NCBI GenBank assembly: GCA_030684815.1 | Contig: JAUXXQ010000159.1 | Coordinates: 1 to 56,500, forward strand | Length of the DNA stretch: 56,500 nucleotides | Reading direction: 5' to 3' | Source: Methylobacter sp. | Lineage (GTDB): Bacteria > Pseudomonadota > Gammaproteobacteria > Methylococcales > Methylomonadaceae | Shown: positions 9,785 through 17,734 of the stretch, piece after piece | Position numbering within the stretch: position 1 is the stretch's first letter | Layout: each line of letters begins with the position of its first letter | Position numbers and translations under genes: made by a program | The notes under the pieces: model-generated | What the model was told of the DNA's origin: nothing | Databases searched by the model: none | The model's input: only the letters and a program-made list of their open reading frames with translations

Positions 9785-9915
9785 GGGTTGCCCGCTGCCG
9801 TGAAAGGGTTGGATTATGCTAAGCCGCTCTACAATTAACACCATGCCCATTCAAAAAAACAACAACATGAGCTATGGTATAAGGGTAATTTTACTTTTTT
9901 CTTTAAGAGGATGTT

Positions 9916-10953
9916 ATGGATATTGCCGAATTACTGGCTTTCTCAGCTAAAAACAACGCATCGGATTTACATTTATCGGCGGGATTGCCGCCTATGATCA
10001 GGGTTGATGGCGATATTCGCCGCATCAACATTCCCGCCCTGGAGCATAAGGAAGTGCATGCGTTGATTTACGACATTATGAACGACAAGCAACGCCGCGA
10101 TTATGAGGAATTTCTGGAAACCGATTTCTCCTTTGAATTGCCCGGTGTTGCCCGCTTCCGGGTCAACGCGTTTAATCAGGAACGCGGCGCGGCGGCGGTA
10201 TTCAGAACCATCCCCTCGGTTATCATGAGCCTTGAAGACTTAAAAGCGCCCAAGTTTTTTGAGGAACTCTGCCAAAAACCGCGCGGCCTGGTGCTGGTGA
10301 CCGGGCCGACCGGTTCCGGCAAGTCCACTACGCTGGCGGCGATGATTAACCACATCAATTGCAACGATTACGCGCACATCCTGACCGTGGAAGACCCTAT
10401 CGAGTTTGTCCACGAAAGCCAAAAGTCATTGATTAACCAACGCGAAGTCCATCGCGACACCCACGGCTTTACCGAAGCGTTGCGTTCGGCACTGCGGGAA
10501 GACCCCGACATTATCCTGGTCGGCGAAATGCGCGATTTGGAAACCATACGGCTGGCGATGACCGCAGCGGAAACCGGCCATCTTGTCTTCGGCACTTTGC
10601 ATACCACCTCGGCGGCGAAAACCATCGACCGTATCATCGACGTTTTTCCGGCCGCCGAAAAAGACATGATCCGGGCGATGTTGTCGGAATCGTTGCAGGC
10701 GGTCATTTCGCAAACCCTGCTGAAAAAAATCGGCGGCGGGCGTGTTGCCGCGCATGAAATCATGGTCGGCACCGCCGCAATCAGGAACTTGATCCGTGAA
10801 GCCAAGGTCGCGCAAATGTATTCTGCGATTCAAACCGGACGCAAGGATGGTATGCAAACGCTGGATCAAAATATGAAAGAACTGGTGGATAAAGGCATGA
10901 TTAGCGCCAAAATGGCCATGGATAAGGCCGTTAACAAGGATATGTTCCGTTAG
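9916..10953 (+). CDS. pilT: type IV pilus retraction ATPase PilT
   Basis: Hexameric cytoplasmic ATPase that depolymerises the pilus and powers twitching and DNA uptake. The 345 residues match the family. An N-terminal PAS-like domain precedes Walker A GPTGSGKST (130-138), the Asp box TVEDPIEFVH, Walker B with IILVGEMRDLET, and His box GHLVFGTLHT. The C-terminal AIRNLIRE motif distinguishes PilT from assembly ATPases such as PilB. The ribosome site AAGAGG at 9906-9911 is close to ideal. It pairs with pilU 10 bases downstream. Confidence 0.97.
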   Translation: MDIAELLAFSAKNNASDLHLSAGLPPMIRVDGDIRRINIPALEHKEVHALIYDIMNDKQRRDYEEFLETDFSFELPGVARFRVNAFNQERGAAAVFRTIPSVIMSLEDLKAPKFFEELCQKPRGLVLVTGPTGSGKSTTLAAMINHINCNDYAHILTVEDPIEFVHESQKSLINQREVHRDTHGFTEALRSALREDPDIILVGEMRDLETIRLAMTAAETGHLVFGTLHTTSAAKTIDRIIDVFPAAEKDMIRAMLSESLQAVISQTLLKKIGGGRVAAHEIMVGTAAIRNLIREAKVAQMYSAIQTGRKDGMQTLDQNMKELVDKGMISAKMAMDKAVNKDMFR

Positions 10954-10963
10954 GGGCGCGGTT

Positions 10964-12079
10964 ATGGATTTTAAAGCCTTACTGGCGTTAATGGTGCAAA
11001 AAAAAGCCTCCGATTTGTTCATCACCGCCGGCAGGGCACCGACGATCAAGGTCGACGGCAAACTGGTTGAGGTCTCGAAAACGCCGCTCAACCCGGAACA
11101 GGCGCTGATGTTGATACAGGGTATTATGAACCAGCGCCAGCGGGACGAGTTTGAAAACACCAAAGAGTGCCAGTTTGCCATCAGCGTGACCAATTTGGCG
11201 CGCTTCCGGGTCAGCGCTTTCACCCAGCGCGATTCTGCCGGCATGGTGTTGCGCCGCATTGAGAGCGACATACCGGACTCGGAAGACTTGCATTTGCCGC
11301 CGATATTAAAAAACTTGATCATGGAAAAACGCGGCCTGGTGCTGTTTGTCGGCGCGACCGGCACCGGTAAATCAACCTCGCTGGCGTCCTTGATCAAATA
11401 CCGCAACCAAAACAGCAGCGGCCATATCATCACCATTGAAGACCCGATGGAGTTCGAGCACCAGCATTTAGGCTGTATCGTCACCCAACGCGAAGTCGGG
11501 GTTGATACCGAATCCTACGAAGTCGCGCTCAAAAACACCCTGCGCCAAGCGCCGGACGTGATACTGATTGGCGAAATCAGGTCACGGGAAACCATGCAGA
11601 ATGCGATTACTTTCGCCGAAACCGGGCATTTGTGCCTGTCCACGCTGCATGCCAACAATGCCAACCAGGCGCTCGACCGGATTTTGCATTTTTTCCCGGA
11701 TGAAATGCATAGCCAGTTGTTCATGGATTTGTCGCTGAATTTGCGCGGCATTGTCGCCCAGCAGTTGATCAAACGGGCAGACGGCAAAGGCCGTTATCCG
11801 GCGATTGAGATCTTGATTAACACGCCGCTGGCCAAAGATTACATCCGTAAAGGCGAGATTAACAAGCTCAAGGAATTAATGAAAGATTCCCGCGAGCAAG
11901 GCATGCAGACCTTTGACCAATCGCTGTACGATTTATACACCGCCGGCACCATCAGCTACGAAGACGCGCTTAATTCTGCCGATTCCAGAAATGAAGTCCG
12001 CCTGATGATTAAACTGGGTTCTGAGAACGCGGGCAGTTTTGGCAGCAACGACATGATGTTATCGGAAACGGATAATTAG
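10964..12079 (+). CDS. pilU: PilT-dependent retraction ATPase PilU
   Basis: Paralogue of PilT that assists pilus retraction under load. At 371 residues it shares the layout: Walker A GATGTGKST at 130-138, TIEDPMEFEH, VILIGEIRSRET and GHLCLSTLHANNANQ. The GEIRSRETMQ variant and the lack of AIRNLIRE fit PilU rather than a second PilT. It begins 10 bases after the pilT stop, so the two form one transcript. Repeat element A1 starts right at its stop codon. Confidence 0.95.
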   Translation: MDFKALLALMVQKKASDLFITAGRAPTIKVDGKLVEVSKTPLNPEQALMLIQGIMNQRQRDEFENTKECQFAISVTNLARFRVSAFTQRDSAGMVLRRIESDIPDSEDLHLPPILKNLIMEKRGLVLFVGATGTGKSTSLASLIKYRNQNSSGHIITIEDPMEFEHQHLGCIVTQREVGVDTESYEVALKNTLRQAPDVILIGEIRSRETMQNAITFAETGHLCLSTLHANNANQALDRILHFFPDEMHSQLFMDLSLNLRGIVAQQLIKRADGKGRYPAIEILINTPLAKDYIRKGEINKLKELMKDSREQGMQTFDQSLYDLYTAGTISYEDALNSADSRNEVRLMIKLGSENAGSFGSNDMMLSETDN

Positions 12080-12200
12080 GTCATTTCCTGAACAGGGCAT
12101 GGCAAAAATTTTCTACGAAAAAACACGAAAATCTCGTGATTTTCGTGGGCCCTATTTTTTACAGGCCATAATTAAAGGATGTCATTTCTAGGAAATCGCT
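12077..12200 (-). repeat. family A palindromic repeat, copy A1
   Basis: Read on the minus strand it matches the other A copies: a terminal block ending ATTTCC, then ATGGCCTGTAAAAAATAG, then the arms around CACGAGATTTTCGTG, then an AGGAAATGACCTA terminus. It begins at the pilU stop codon. The central palindrome lies at about 12117-12150. Confidence 0.75.
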
Positions 12201-12220
12201 TAAAGGTATCAGCCCGCCGG

Positions 12221-12658
12221 TTAACGGTTTTCGCTTTCCCAACCCTTGCAGGCTAAGGCAATGTAGTGCGGGACTGGGCGGGCACCGGTGCCGTATGCGC
12301 TGATGGTGCGTGTCGTCATGCCCAATGCCTGTGCCGCTTCAGCCAATGACAACCCATTACGCAGCCGCCAAGCCAGGAAGGTGCGGGTGTTCTCATCGGT
12401 GGCCGCTTGGTACATCGCCTCCAGCCACAGCGTATCCGCTCCGATTTGAATGTCATAATCAGGCCATTCGACCGTCCAGCCCATGTTGTGCGCGAGTTCA
12501 GCTTTGGCAAAAACGGTTGGGTCGCGCAACGGGGCAAGCCCCGGCTTGGCAAAAACAGACTCCCCTTTATCGACGGTGAGCACAGTCCCGTTGATGAAGG
12601 TCATTTTCAGCTGGTAATTCGGTAAAGGTTCAATTGCTGACAGACGGGGGCGCTTCAT
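12221..12658 (-). CDS. DUF2442 plus helix-turn-helix protein
   Basis: From ATG at 12658 it has 145 residues. Its start overlaps the stop of the upstream gene as TAATG, which decides the start over an ATG 18 bases earlier and implies translational coupling. The N-terminal 80 residues look like DUF2442 (FAKPGLAPLRDPTVFAKAEL, then WTVEWPDYD). The C-terminal part is a Cro/C1-type helix-turn-helix (LSLAEAAQALGMTTRTISAY). Together with the DUF4160 gene it has the form of a toxin-antitoxin-like module in which the HTH protein would bind DNA and its partner. No activity is demonstrated for this pair that I know of. Confidence 0.75.
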   Translation of the reverse strand: MKRPRLSAIEPLPNYQLKMTFINGTVLTVDKGESVFAKPGLAPLRDPTVFAKAELAHNMGWTVEWPDYDIQIGADTLWLEAMYQAATDENTRTFLAWRLRNGLSLAEAAQALGMTTRTISAYGTGARPVPHYIALACKGWESENR

Positions 12659-12882
12659 TAATGCCATGTGTTCCATTCCTTAATCAATTCATCACGGTGT
12701 GCCGTAACCCAAGCCATGACTTCATCGCGCAAGCCGCACGGAAAAGTGCCTTCAGTGGCCAGTGTTTGCAAGTTAATTAATACATCAAAATTACCGCCGA
12801 CCAAATGCACATGCATGGGCAAAGAGTCATCTTCCCGTATCTCGAGCCGGTATTGGTTGCGAAAGCGTTGTTTTGTTGCCAT
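12658..12882 (-). CDS. DUF4160 family protein
   Basis: 74 residues, matching the usual short DUF4160 length. The typical MHVHL motif (His-x-His after a Pro) is at residues 23-27, and the C-terminal helix ends KEWNTWH. DUF4160 genes are commonly found next to DUF2442 genes, as here, and are suspected small regulatory or toxin-like proteins of unknown biochemistry. It is the first gene of the two-gene unit and overlaps the second by one base. Confidence 0.75.
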   Translation of the reverse strand: MATKQRFRNQYRLEIREDDSLPMHVHLVGGNFDVLINLQTLATEGTFPCGLRDEVMAWVTAHRDELIKEWNTWH

Positions 12883-12920
12883 GCCGTCATTAGGGGCAGA
12901 AATTAATGTGAGTGTAGTCC

Positions 12921-13214
12921 CTACGAGAAAATTTTATACGCCACCCACAGCATAAAAACTGTGATGATGACATTCAGCACTGCGCTATTCCGTGGCGGTG
13001 CTGAATTGGGATTAACCGGGGTCGCGGAGGGTCTTGGCTGTTTTTTGGAATAAGACAGCCCCGTACCAGGAATGCCCAAAGTGGTTCTAGTCCCTCGCTT
13101 ACTTACATTGACGGTCGCCCCCTGTCCTCCAACCGAAAGGCTTGCGCCTGTTTTGCCGAGATTTATTTTTAAGCCGGGGGCAATTTTGATGCTCTTGCGG
13201 AATCTAAATCCCAT
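12921..13214 (-). CDS. DUF4236 family protein
   Basis: 97 residues. The first 55 or so are the DUF4236 pattern: MGFRFRKSIKIAPGLKINLG, a Gly/Ser-rich beta repeat (TGASLSVGGQG) and GIPGTGLSY. A Pro/Ser linker leads to a hydrophobic C-terminal helix at about 80-95, likely a membrane anchor. AGGAAAAAATC precedes the ATG. The domain often sits in mobile or stress loci, and its function is unknown. Confidence 0.8.
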   Translation of the reverse strand: MGFRFRKSIKIAPGLKINLGKTGASLSVGGQGATVNVSKRGTRTTLGIPGTGLSYSKKQPRPSATPVNPNSAPPRNSAVLNVIITVFMLWVAYKIFS

Positions 13215-13463
13215 GATTTTTTCCTAATCTATTGTCTAAGTTGACAGGCTACTGCATACGCAAGGTATTTTTGTACGCAGCAATAAAGCTTTATTGGGCA
13301 TGCCGACGGCTATAACTAAACGGGTAGCATTATAACCCGATGCAATAGTCAACAGGCAATCGACCGCACGCTTTGATTAGGTCATAGCCTATCATTTTCA
13401 TAGCGACCCAGCGCCTGTTAAAAATGACGGCTTCCCATTTAAAGAGGGGCAAGCATGCCGAAG

Positions 13464-13498
13464 CAGACCTTCCAGGTTTTAAAAACCTGGAAGGTCTG
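13464..13498. repeat. family C hairpin repeat, copy C1
   Basis: Perfect inverted repeat: 17-base arms CAGACCTTCCAGGTTTT and AAAACCTGGAAGGTCTG around a single A at 13481. Two diverged copies occur at 25805 and 42426. Confidence 0.85.
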
Positions 13499-13518
13499 TC
13501 CCGTGTTAAGTTGATAGC

Positions 13519-13584
13519 CAAAAATCCGTGTAAATCCGCCTGATCTGTGTGTTCCGCGTTTTATTTCTTTTTTCGCTGCTCATT
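13519..13584 (+). repeat. family B MITE-like repeat, truncated copy B1
   Basis: Matches the core plus right arm of copy B3: ATCCGTG heptad repeats, then TTTATTTCTTTTTTCGCTG. The left arm and terminal inverted repeat are missing. Confidence 0.65.
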
Positions 13585-13618
13585 TTCATGCCCCGCTTAT
13601 TGTGCACGTGTCACATTT

Positions 13619-13636
13619 CTGTCATCAATCCGTAAT
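13619..13636 (+). promoter_or_regulatory. Pho box (PhoB binding site) candidate
   Basis: CTGTCAT at 13619-13625, a four-base spacer, then CCGTAAT at 13630-13636. Against the direct-repeat consensus CTGTCAT-N4-CTGTCAT this is 12 of 14. It stands about 88 bases before the first gene of the TonB2 operon. A -10 further downstream is not convincing. Confidence 0.5.
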
Positions 13637-13723
13637 TTAACTGCAATATTCCCCGCCTACAATTCCCGCTGGATTCAACTTTTAAGGCTTCAAGGCTTGC
13701 CTTGATCTAATTGACGGATATTG

Positions 13724-14497
13724 ATGGTACAGATAATGATGATTAAACAACGGGCACGCAGCGCTTATTTATTGGTCGCTTTGCTTTTGGTTGCCCCGCT
13801 CAGTTACGGGGAAGCGCTGGGCAATTTGACGCAATCACTGATACAAATACGCAGCGAGGTGGAAGAGTTGCAGAGCCAGCTTGATATGGAAAAGCAAGAC
13901 CATAAAAGTAAAATGGATTCGCTCGGTTCGCAAATGTCCGATTTGAGCGTGGAAAACCGCCGCCAAAAACTGGGCTTGGAAAAGCTGGAGCAAGCCGTGC
14001 AGAAATTGCAGGCATCCAAACAGGCCGCACTCAGCGGCGACGAGGCGTTGATGCCGGTCGTGTTGTCGAGTCTGGGCAATTTGCGTGAAGTGGTGGCAGG
14101 CAGCCTGCCGTTTAAAGTCGATGAGCGTTTAAGCGAACTGGATAGTTTAAAAAGCCAGCTTGAAAACGGCAGCCTTGATCCGAAAAGGGCAGCTAACCGC
14201 ATCTGGGCGTTTATTGAGGATGAAATTCGCCTGACTCGCGAAAACGGCGTTTATAGCCAGACCATCGAACTCGACGGCAAAAGCCTATTGGCCGATATTG
14301 CCAAGCTCGGCTCCATGTTTATCTATTTTCAGACCAGCAACAATCAAGTCGGTATGGCGCAAAAGAAAGAGGGTGCTTGGCAATTTGTCGAGATGACCGA
14401 CCCTGCCTCTAAACAACAAATTAGTACCTTGTTTGAGTCGTTGAAAAAACAAATCCGCCAAGGTTATTTCGAACTGCCTAACCCATTGGAGCTATAA
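13724..14497 (+). CDS. DUF3450 periplasmic coiled-coil protein (TtpB-like position)
   Basis: First gene of the TonB2-type operon. I use ATG 13724 with GGA five bases upstream, giving 257 residues. TTG 13721 and ATGs at 13736 and 13739 are equally in frame, so the exact start is open. A signal peptide (AYLLVALLLVAPLSYG) is followed by a long coiled coil (about 25-100), then a helical domain ending QIRQGYFELP, typical of DUF3450. In Vibrio the same gene heads the tonB2 operon before ttpC. It is presumed to act in the periplasm with the motor complex; no enzymatic motif is seen. Confidence 0.82.
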   Translation: MVQIMMIKQRARSAYLLVALLLVAPLSYGEALGNLTQSLIQIRSEVEELQSQLDMEKQDHKSKMDSLGSQMSDLSVENRRQKLGLEKLEQAVQKLQASKQAALSGDEALMPVVLSSLGNLREVVAGSLPFKVDERLSELDSLKSQLENGSLDPKRAANRIWAFIEDEIRLTRENGVYSQTIELDGKSLLADIAKLGSMFIYFQTSNNQVGMAQKKEGAWQFVEMTDPASKQQISTLFESLKKQIRQGYFELPNPLEL

Positions 14498-14498
14498 G

Positions 14499-16016
14499 AT
14501 GAAACATTTACGCCACCCGGTTATTGTTTGTCTTGCACTGATATTGCTTGCCCCGTTAAGCCAAGCCGAAACAAAAACAGAACAAGCGGCAGCTGTTACT
14601 GCTGATCAAAAACCAGCCCCAGCTGCCGAACCTGCAGCAGCGAAACCGGCGGTGTCCGATGCGGAAACCCTGGAGGCGGCTTATAAACGTGAATTCGCTT
14701 TTCTAAGTGAACAAAGAAACGAACTTAAAAGCCGTTTGGGCGAGTTTCGTAGCAAAAGCCAGCAATCAGTACAAGGGCTTAGCCAGCGCATCAGCGCATT
14801 GGAGCGGGAAAACCTGCAGCTGTCGAACCGGGAGGATGAGTTAAGGACGCAATTGACCACGGCTGAACATAAGGACGAAAGTTTGCATGAGCGTAGCGAA
14901 TTGTTGGAAATGACTTATTCGCAAGCCAACGGTACGCTGAAAAACTATGGCCGCTCGTTAGAAAAAAACAGCGCTTTTACCGAGGGCGCTAACGAAGTCA
15001 AAATCAACCTGTTGTTTAGTGAAGCGCATGAATTATTGAAAAGCTTAGGTACGGTGCGGACAACGCCGGACACGTTTTTTCTGCTTGATGGCACCGAAGT
15101 TGAGGGGCAGATTGTCACTGTCGGCAACATCGCCGCTTACGGTGTCAGTGCCCAGGGCAGCGGCATTTTAATCCCGGCGGGCAACAACCGTTTCCGTCTC
15201 TGGCCGGAGACTGCAGACAGCGTTGCGCAAGGTATGCTGGACGGGCATTATCCGCCGCTACTGAAACTATTTTTGTTTGAAAACAAAGAGCGTGCGATTG
15301 ATATTGCTGCCGAAAAAACCATTATCGACATAATCGAATCCGGTGGCTTGGTAGGCTGGGTAATCGTCTGCTTAGGCGCTTTGGCGCTAATTTTGGCGGC
15401 AGTGCGCAGCGCAATTTTGTATTTCAACAGCGCCAATGCAAAACAAACCTGTGTCGAAGTGTTCAGTTTGCTGGAGCAGGATCAGGATGAACAGGCGCTG
15501 GCTTATTGCCAAAAACAACGCGGCCCTTTCGCCCGCTTGCTAAGCACGACCTTGGAAAATGCCAATGTGCATCGCGACCACATGGAAGATGTGATTTCCG
15601 AAGCCTTACTGCACGAATTCGCGTCGTTAAACCGTTTTGGTTCAACCATTTTAGTCATTGCCTCGATCTCGCCGCTGTTGGGATTGCTGGGCACGGTGAC
15701 CGGGATGATTTCAACTTTCGATATCATCACCGAATTCGGCACCGGCGACCCTAAGATGTTGTCCGGCGGCATTTCCATCGCCCTGGTCACCACGCAACTG
15801 GGTTTGATTGTGGCGATTCCGGCGGTGTTATTGGGCACGCTGTTAAACAGCTGGGCCGAATCAATCAAAAGCGATTTGGAAGAAGCCGCATTAAAAGCCA
15901 GCAACATCTTGCTTGACGGTGAACAGCCGACTGCCCCGCCGGTCAAGATAGAGGCCGTCCGTAAATGGGCGGAACCTGATGTGCTGCCGGGCGAAGTCAG
16001 TTATGCCAACAGTTAA
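14499..16016 (+). CDS. ttpC: TtpC-like MotA/TolQ/ExbB proton channel protein
   Basis: 505 residues, much longer than ExbB (about 240). Signal peptide 1-23, an Ala/Pro linker to about 55, a periplasmic coiled coil about 60-155, a small beta region, then a C-terminal ExbB/TolQ domain with membrane helices at about 284-307, 380-410 (ISPLLGLLGTVTGMISTF) and 424-449. This is the layout of TtpC, the extra subunit that Vibrio TonB2 systems need besides ExbB2/ExbD2. It starts one base after the DUF3450 stop. Known for the family: couples proton flow to TonB. Inferred here: a dedicated motor for the downstream receptor. Confidence 0.88.
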   Translation: MKHLRHPVIVCLALILLAPLSQAETKTEQAAAVTADQKPAPAAEPAAAKPAVSDAETLEAAYKREFAFLSEQRNELKSRLGEFRSKSQQSVQGLSQRISALERENLQLSNREDELRTQLTTAEHKDESLHERSELLEMTYSQANGTLKNYGRSLEKNSAFTEGANEVKINLLFSEAHELLKSLGTVRTTPDTFFLLDGTEVEGQIVTVGNIAAYGVSAQGSGILIPAGNNRFRLWPETADSVAQGMLDGHYPPLLKLFLFENKERAIDIAAEKTIIDIIESGGLVGWVIVCLGALALILAAVRSAILYFNSANAKQTCVEVFSLLEQDQDEQALAYCQKQRGPFARLLSTTLENANVHRDHMEDVISEALLHEFASLNRFGSTILVIASISPLLGLLGTVTGMISTFDIITEFGTGDPKMLSGGISIALVTTQLGLIVAIPAVLLGTLLNSWAESIKSDLEEAALKASNILLDGEQPTAPPVKIEAVRKWAEPDVLPGEVSYANS

Positions 16017-16051
16017 AGCCCGCTATTGTTTACTGGAACGGGGCTAAAACC

Positions 16052-16642
16052 ATGTCGGATTTATTGAACGAAGTGAAAAACTTTTTTGATGCAGGTGGCT
16101 TTATCATGCCGCCGCTGATACTTGCGACGGCGCTGATGTGGTATTGCTTAGGTTACCGCAGTTGGGTTTTGCGCCGCAGCGGCAAGTTTACTGCGCGGCA
16201 ATTAATGCAACGCAATTTGGCCGGTTGGGATAAAAAACCGGCCGACATCGTCGAAGAAGCCGCGCAACTCGGTGTGCAACTGAAAAAACGGGGCGTCAGC
16301 GATTTGCGCCGTTATCTGGACCGCGAGTTTTACCAGTATGAAAAAGAAATTGTCCGTTTTGGCGCCATCATCAACACCGTGGTTGCGATTGCGCCGTTAA
16401 TGGGCTTGTTGGGCACGGTGGCGGGGATGATTGAAACCTTTGATTCGCTTGCCGAAATGGCCTTATTTACCCAGTCCGGCGGGATTGCGGGCGGCATTTC
16501 GCAAGCGCTGTTCACCACCCAAATGGGCTTGGTGGTTGCGGTTCCCGGATTATTAATTAAATCGGTACAAGACCGCAAACAACGCCGCATCCAATCGGAA
16601 CTGGCGCAAATAAAAGACTTGTTGTGCATTTCCGCGCATTAA
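16052..16642 (+). CDS. exbB: biopolymer transport protein ExbB
   Basis: Inner-membrane proton-channel subunit of the TonB motor. 196 residues with an N-terminal helix at about 15-33, then the conserved pair of helices around APLMGLLGTVAGMIETFDSL and GGISQALFTTQMGLVVAVPG. It is the short ExbB2 form that accompanies TtpC. 35 bases separate it from ttpC and 24 from exbD. Confidence 0.92.
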   Translation: MSDLLNEVKNFFDAGGFIMPPLILATALMWYCLGYRSWVLRRSGKFTARQLMQRNLAGWDKKPADIVEEAAQLGVQLKKRGVSDLRRYLDREFYQYEKEIVRFGAIINTVVAIAPLMGLLGTVAGMIETFDSLAEMALFTQSGGIAGGISQALFTTQMGLVVAVPGLLIKSVQDRKQRRIQSELAQIKDLLCISAH

Positions 16643-16666
16643 AAAAACCATTGCCTGAAGAGACTT

Positions 16667-17071
16667 ATGAGATTTCGCGAAAAAACCGACACCAGCGGCG
16701 GCCTGGACATTTCACCTTTAATCGACATTGTTTTCATCCTGTTGATCTTCTTTATGGTGACCACCACGTTCGTTAAGGACATGAAACTGGAGCTTGACCG
16801 CCCCAGCGCCTCCAGTGCAACAACGGCATCGACCAAAGCGGTGCGCCTGTACATCGACAAAGCGGGCGACACCTATTTGGACGGTGAGCCGATCCGGGTT
16901 TGGCTGATACAAAGCAAGCTGCGCGATTTGCTTAAAGCCTCCGCTGAGGCCGGTATTCTGGTGGTCACCGACGAAGGCGTGCCTGCCGGTAAATTAATCG
17001 AAGTGGTCGACCAGGCACGTTTGGCGGGCGCTAAAAATGTCGGTGTCGCCACCCAAAAAGAAGCCGGTTAG
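16667..17071 (+). CDS. exbD: biopolymer transport protein ExbD
   Basis: 134 residues: a short cytoplasmic tail, one membrane helix at about 18-38 (LIDIVFILLIFFMVTTTF) and a periplasmic domain ending VGVATQKEAG. Asp20 is the protonatable Asp at the start of the helix, corresponding to Asp25 of E. coli ExbD. The ribosome site AAGAGA lies upstream. The stop overlaps the GGAG that serves tonB. Confidence 0.93.
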   Translation: MRFREKTDTSGGLDISPLIDIVFILLIFFMVTTTFVKDMKLELDRPSASSATTASTKAVRLYIDKAGDTYLDGEPIRVWLIQSKLRDLLKASAEAGILVVTDEGVPAGKLIEVVDQARLAGAKNVGVATQKEAG

Positions 17072-17081
17072 GAGCTGCCCC

Positions 17082-17729
17082 GTGACCTCATCCGTGTTAA
17101 TTGCAAGCCGGGGCAAATACGTTACCGGCGGCATAGGTATGTTGCTAGGGCCGGTTGTGGTGTTCGGCATTGTTTTATTGATGAACCGCTTCCTTAACGA
17201 GTTTGATAAAACGCCGCAGCAAGCGCCCTCGGAAATGCAAGTTGTTAAGCAGGAAAAGCCCAAGCCGGAAAAAAAAGCCGAAAAGCCCAAGCCTAAACCT
17301 CGCCCACGGCCATCGCGGCCTGCGCCGCCGGTGTCCGGTTTGGATTCGTCCTTGTCCGGCATCGATATGAGTTTGTTGGGTTTTGGCAACGATATGGCCG
17401 GTATTGATGACAGCTTGCTGGGTAAAACCGAAACCTCGGTAATGACCGAAGATTCGGTGGATACGCCGCCGCAGCCGAAAAGCCGTGGCCGTTTTATTTA
17501 TCCGGCATCGGCAAAAAAGCGCGGTGTCCAGGGTTTTGTGCTGCTGTCGCTGTTAATTGATGTGGATGGTTCGGTGGACAAGGTGCAGGTGTTGGAATCG
17601 TCGCCCGCCGGTGTTTTCGATGATGCGGCGATGGTCGGCATCAAAAGCTGGCGCTTTTCCCCGGCGCAATATCAAGGCGCGCCGGTAAAAGTGTGGGCCA
17701 AACAAAATATTCGTTTCAGCTTAGAGTGA
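17082..17729 (+). CDS. tonB: TonB family energy transducer
   Basis: I choose GTG 17082 because GGAG at 17071-17074 sits seven bases before it; the frame is open further back inside exbD. 215 residues: membrane anchor at about 14-34, a Lys/Pro-rich periplasmic spacer at about 55-85 (EKPKPKPRPRPSRP), a Gly/Asp-rich stretch, then the TonB C-terminal domain from about 140 (YPASAKKRGVQGFVLLSLLI ... WRFSPAQYQG). It transmits the motor's force to TonB-dependent receptors in the outer membrane. Confidence 0.93.
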   Translation: MTSSVLIASRGKYVTGGIGMLLGPVVVFGIVLLMNRFLNEFDKTPQQAPSEMQVVKQEKPKPEKKAEKPKPKPRPRPSRPAPPVSGLDSSLSGIDMSLLGFGNDMAGIDDSLLGKTETSVMTEDSVDTPPQPKSRGRFIYPASAKKRGVQGFVLLSLLIDVDGSVDKVQVLESSPAGVFDDAAMVGIKSWRFSPAQYQGAPVKVWAKQNIRFSLE

Positions 17730-17734
17730 ACACC

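Larger units (their letters stand above)
13215..13723. other. 509-base gap with two repeats and a Pho box
   Basis: Contains a perfect family C hairpin (13464-13498), a truncated family B element (13519-13584) and a Pho-box-like sequence (13619-13636) before the TonB2 operon. I see no gene; the 63-residue minus-strand frame at 13330-13521 runs through the repeats. Confidence 0.6.

Noticed and set aside
9785-9850. Upstream ATG extension of yggS
   Set aside because: Adds 22 residues not seen in the family, and the downstream Met places the PLP lysine at the E. coli number 36.
13330-13521. 63-codon minus-strand open frame
   Set aside because: It runs through the C1 hairpin and part of B1, has no ribosome site and no protein-like features.
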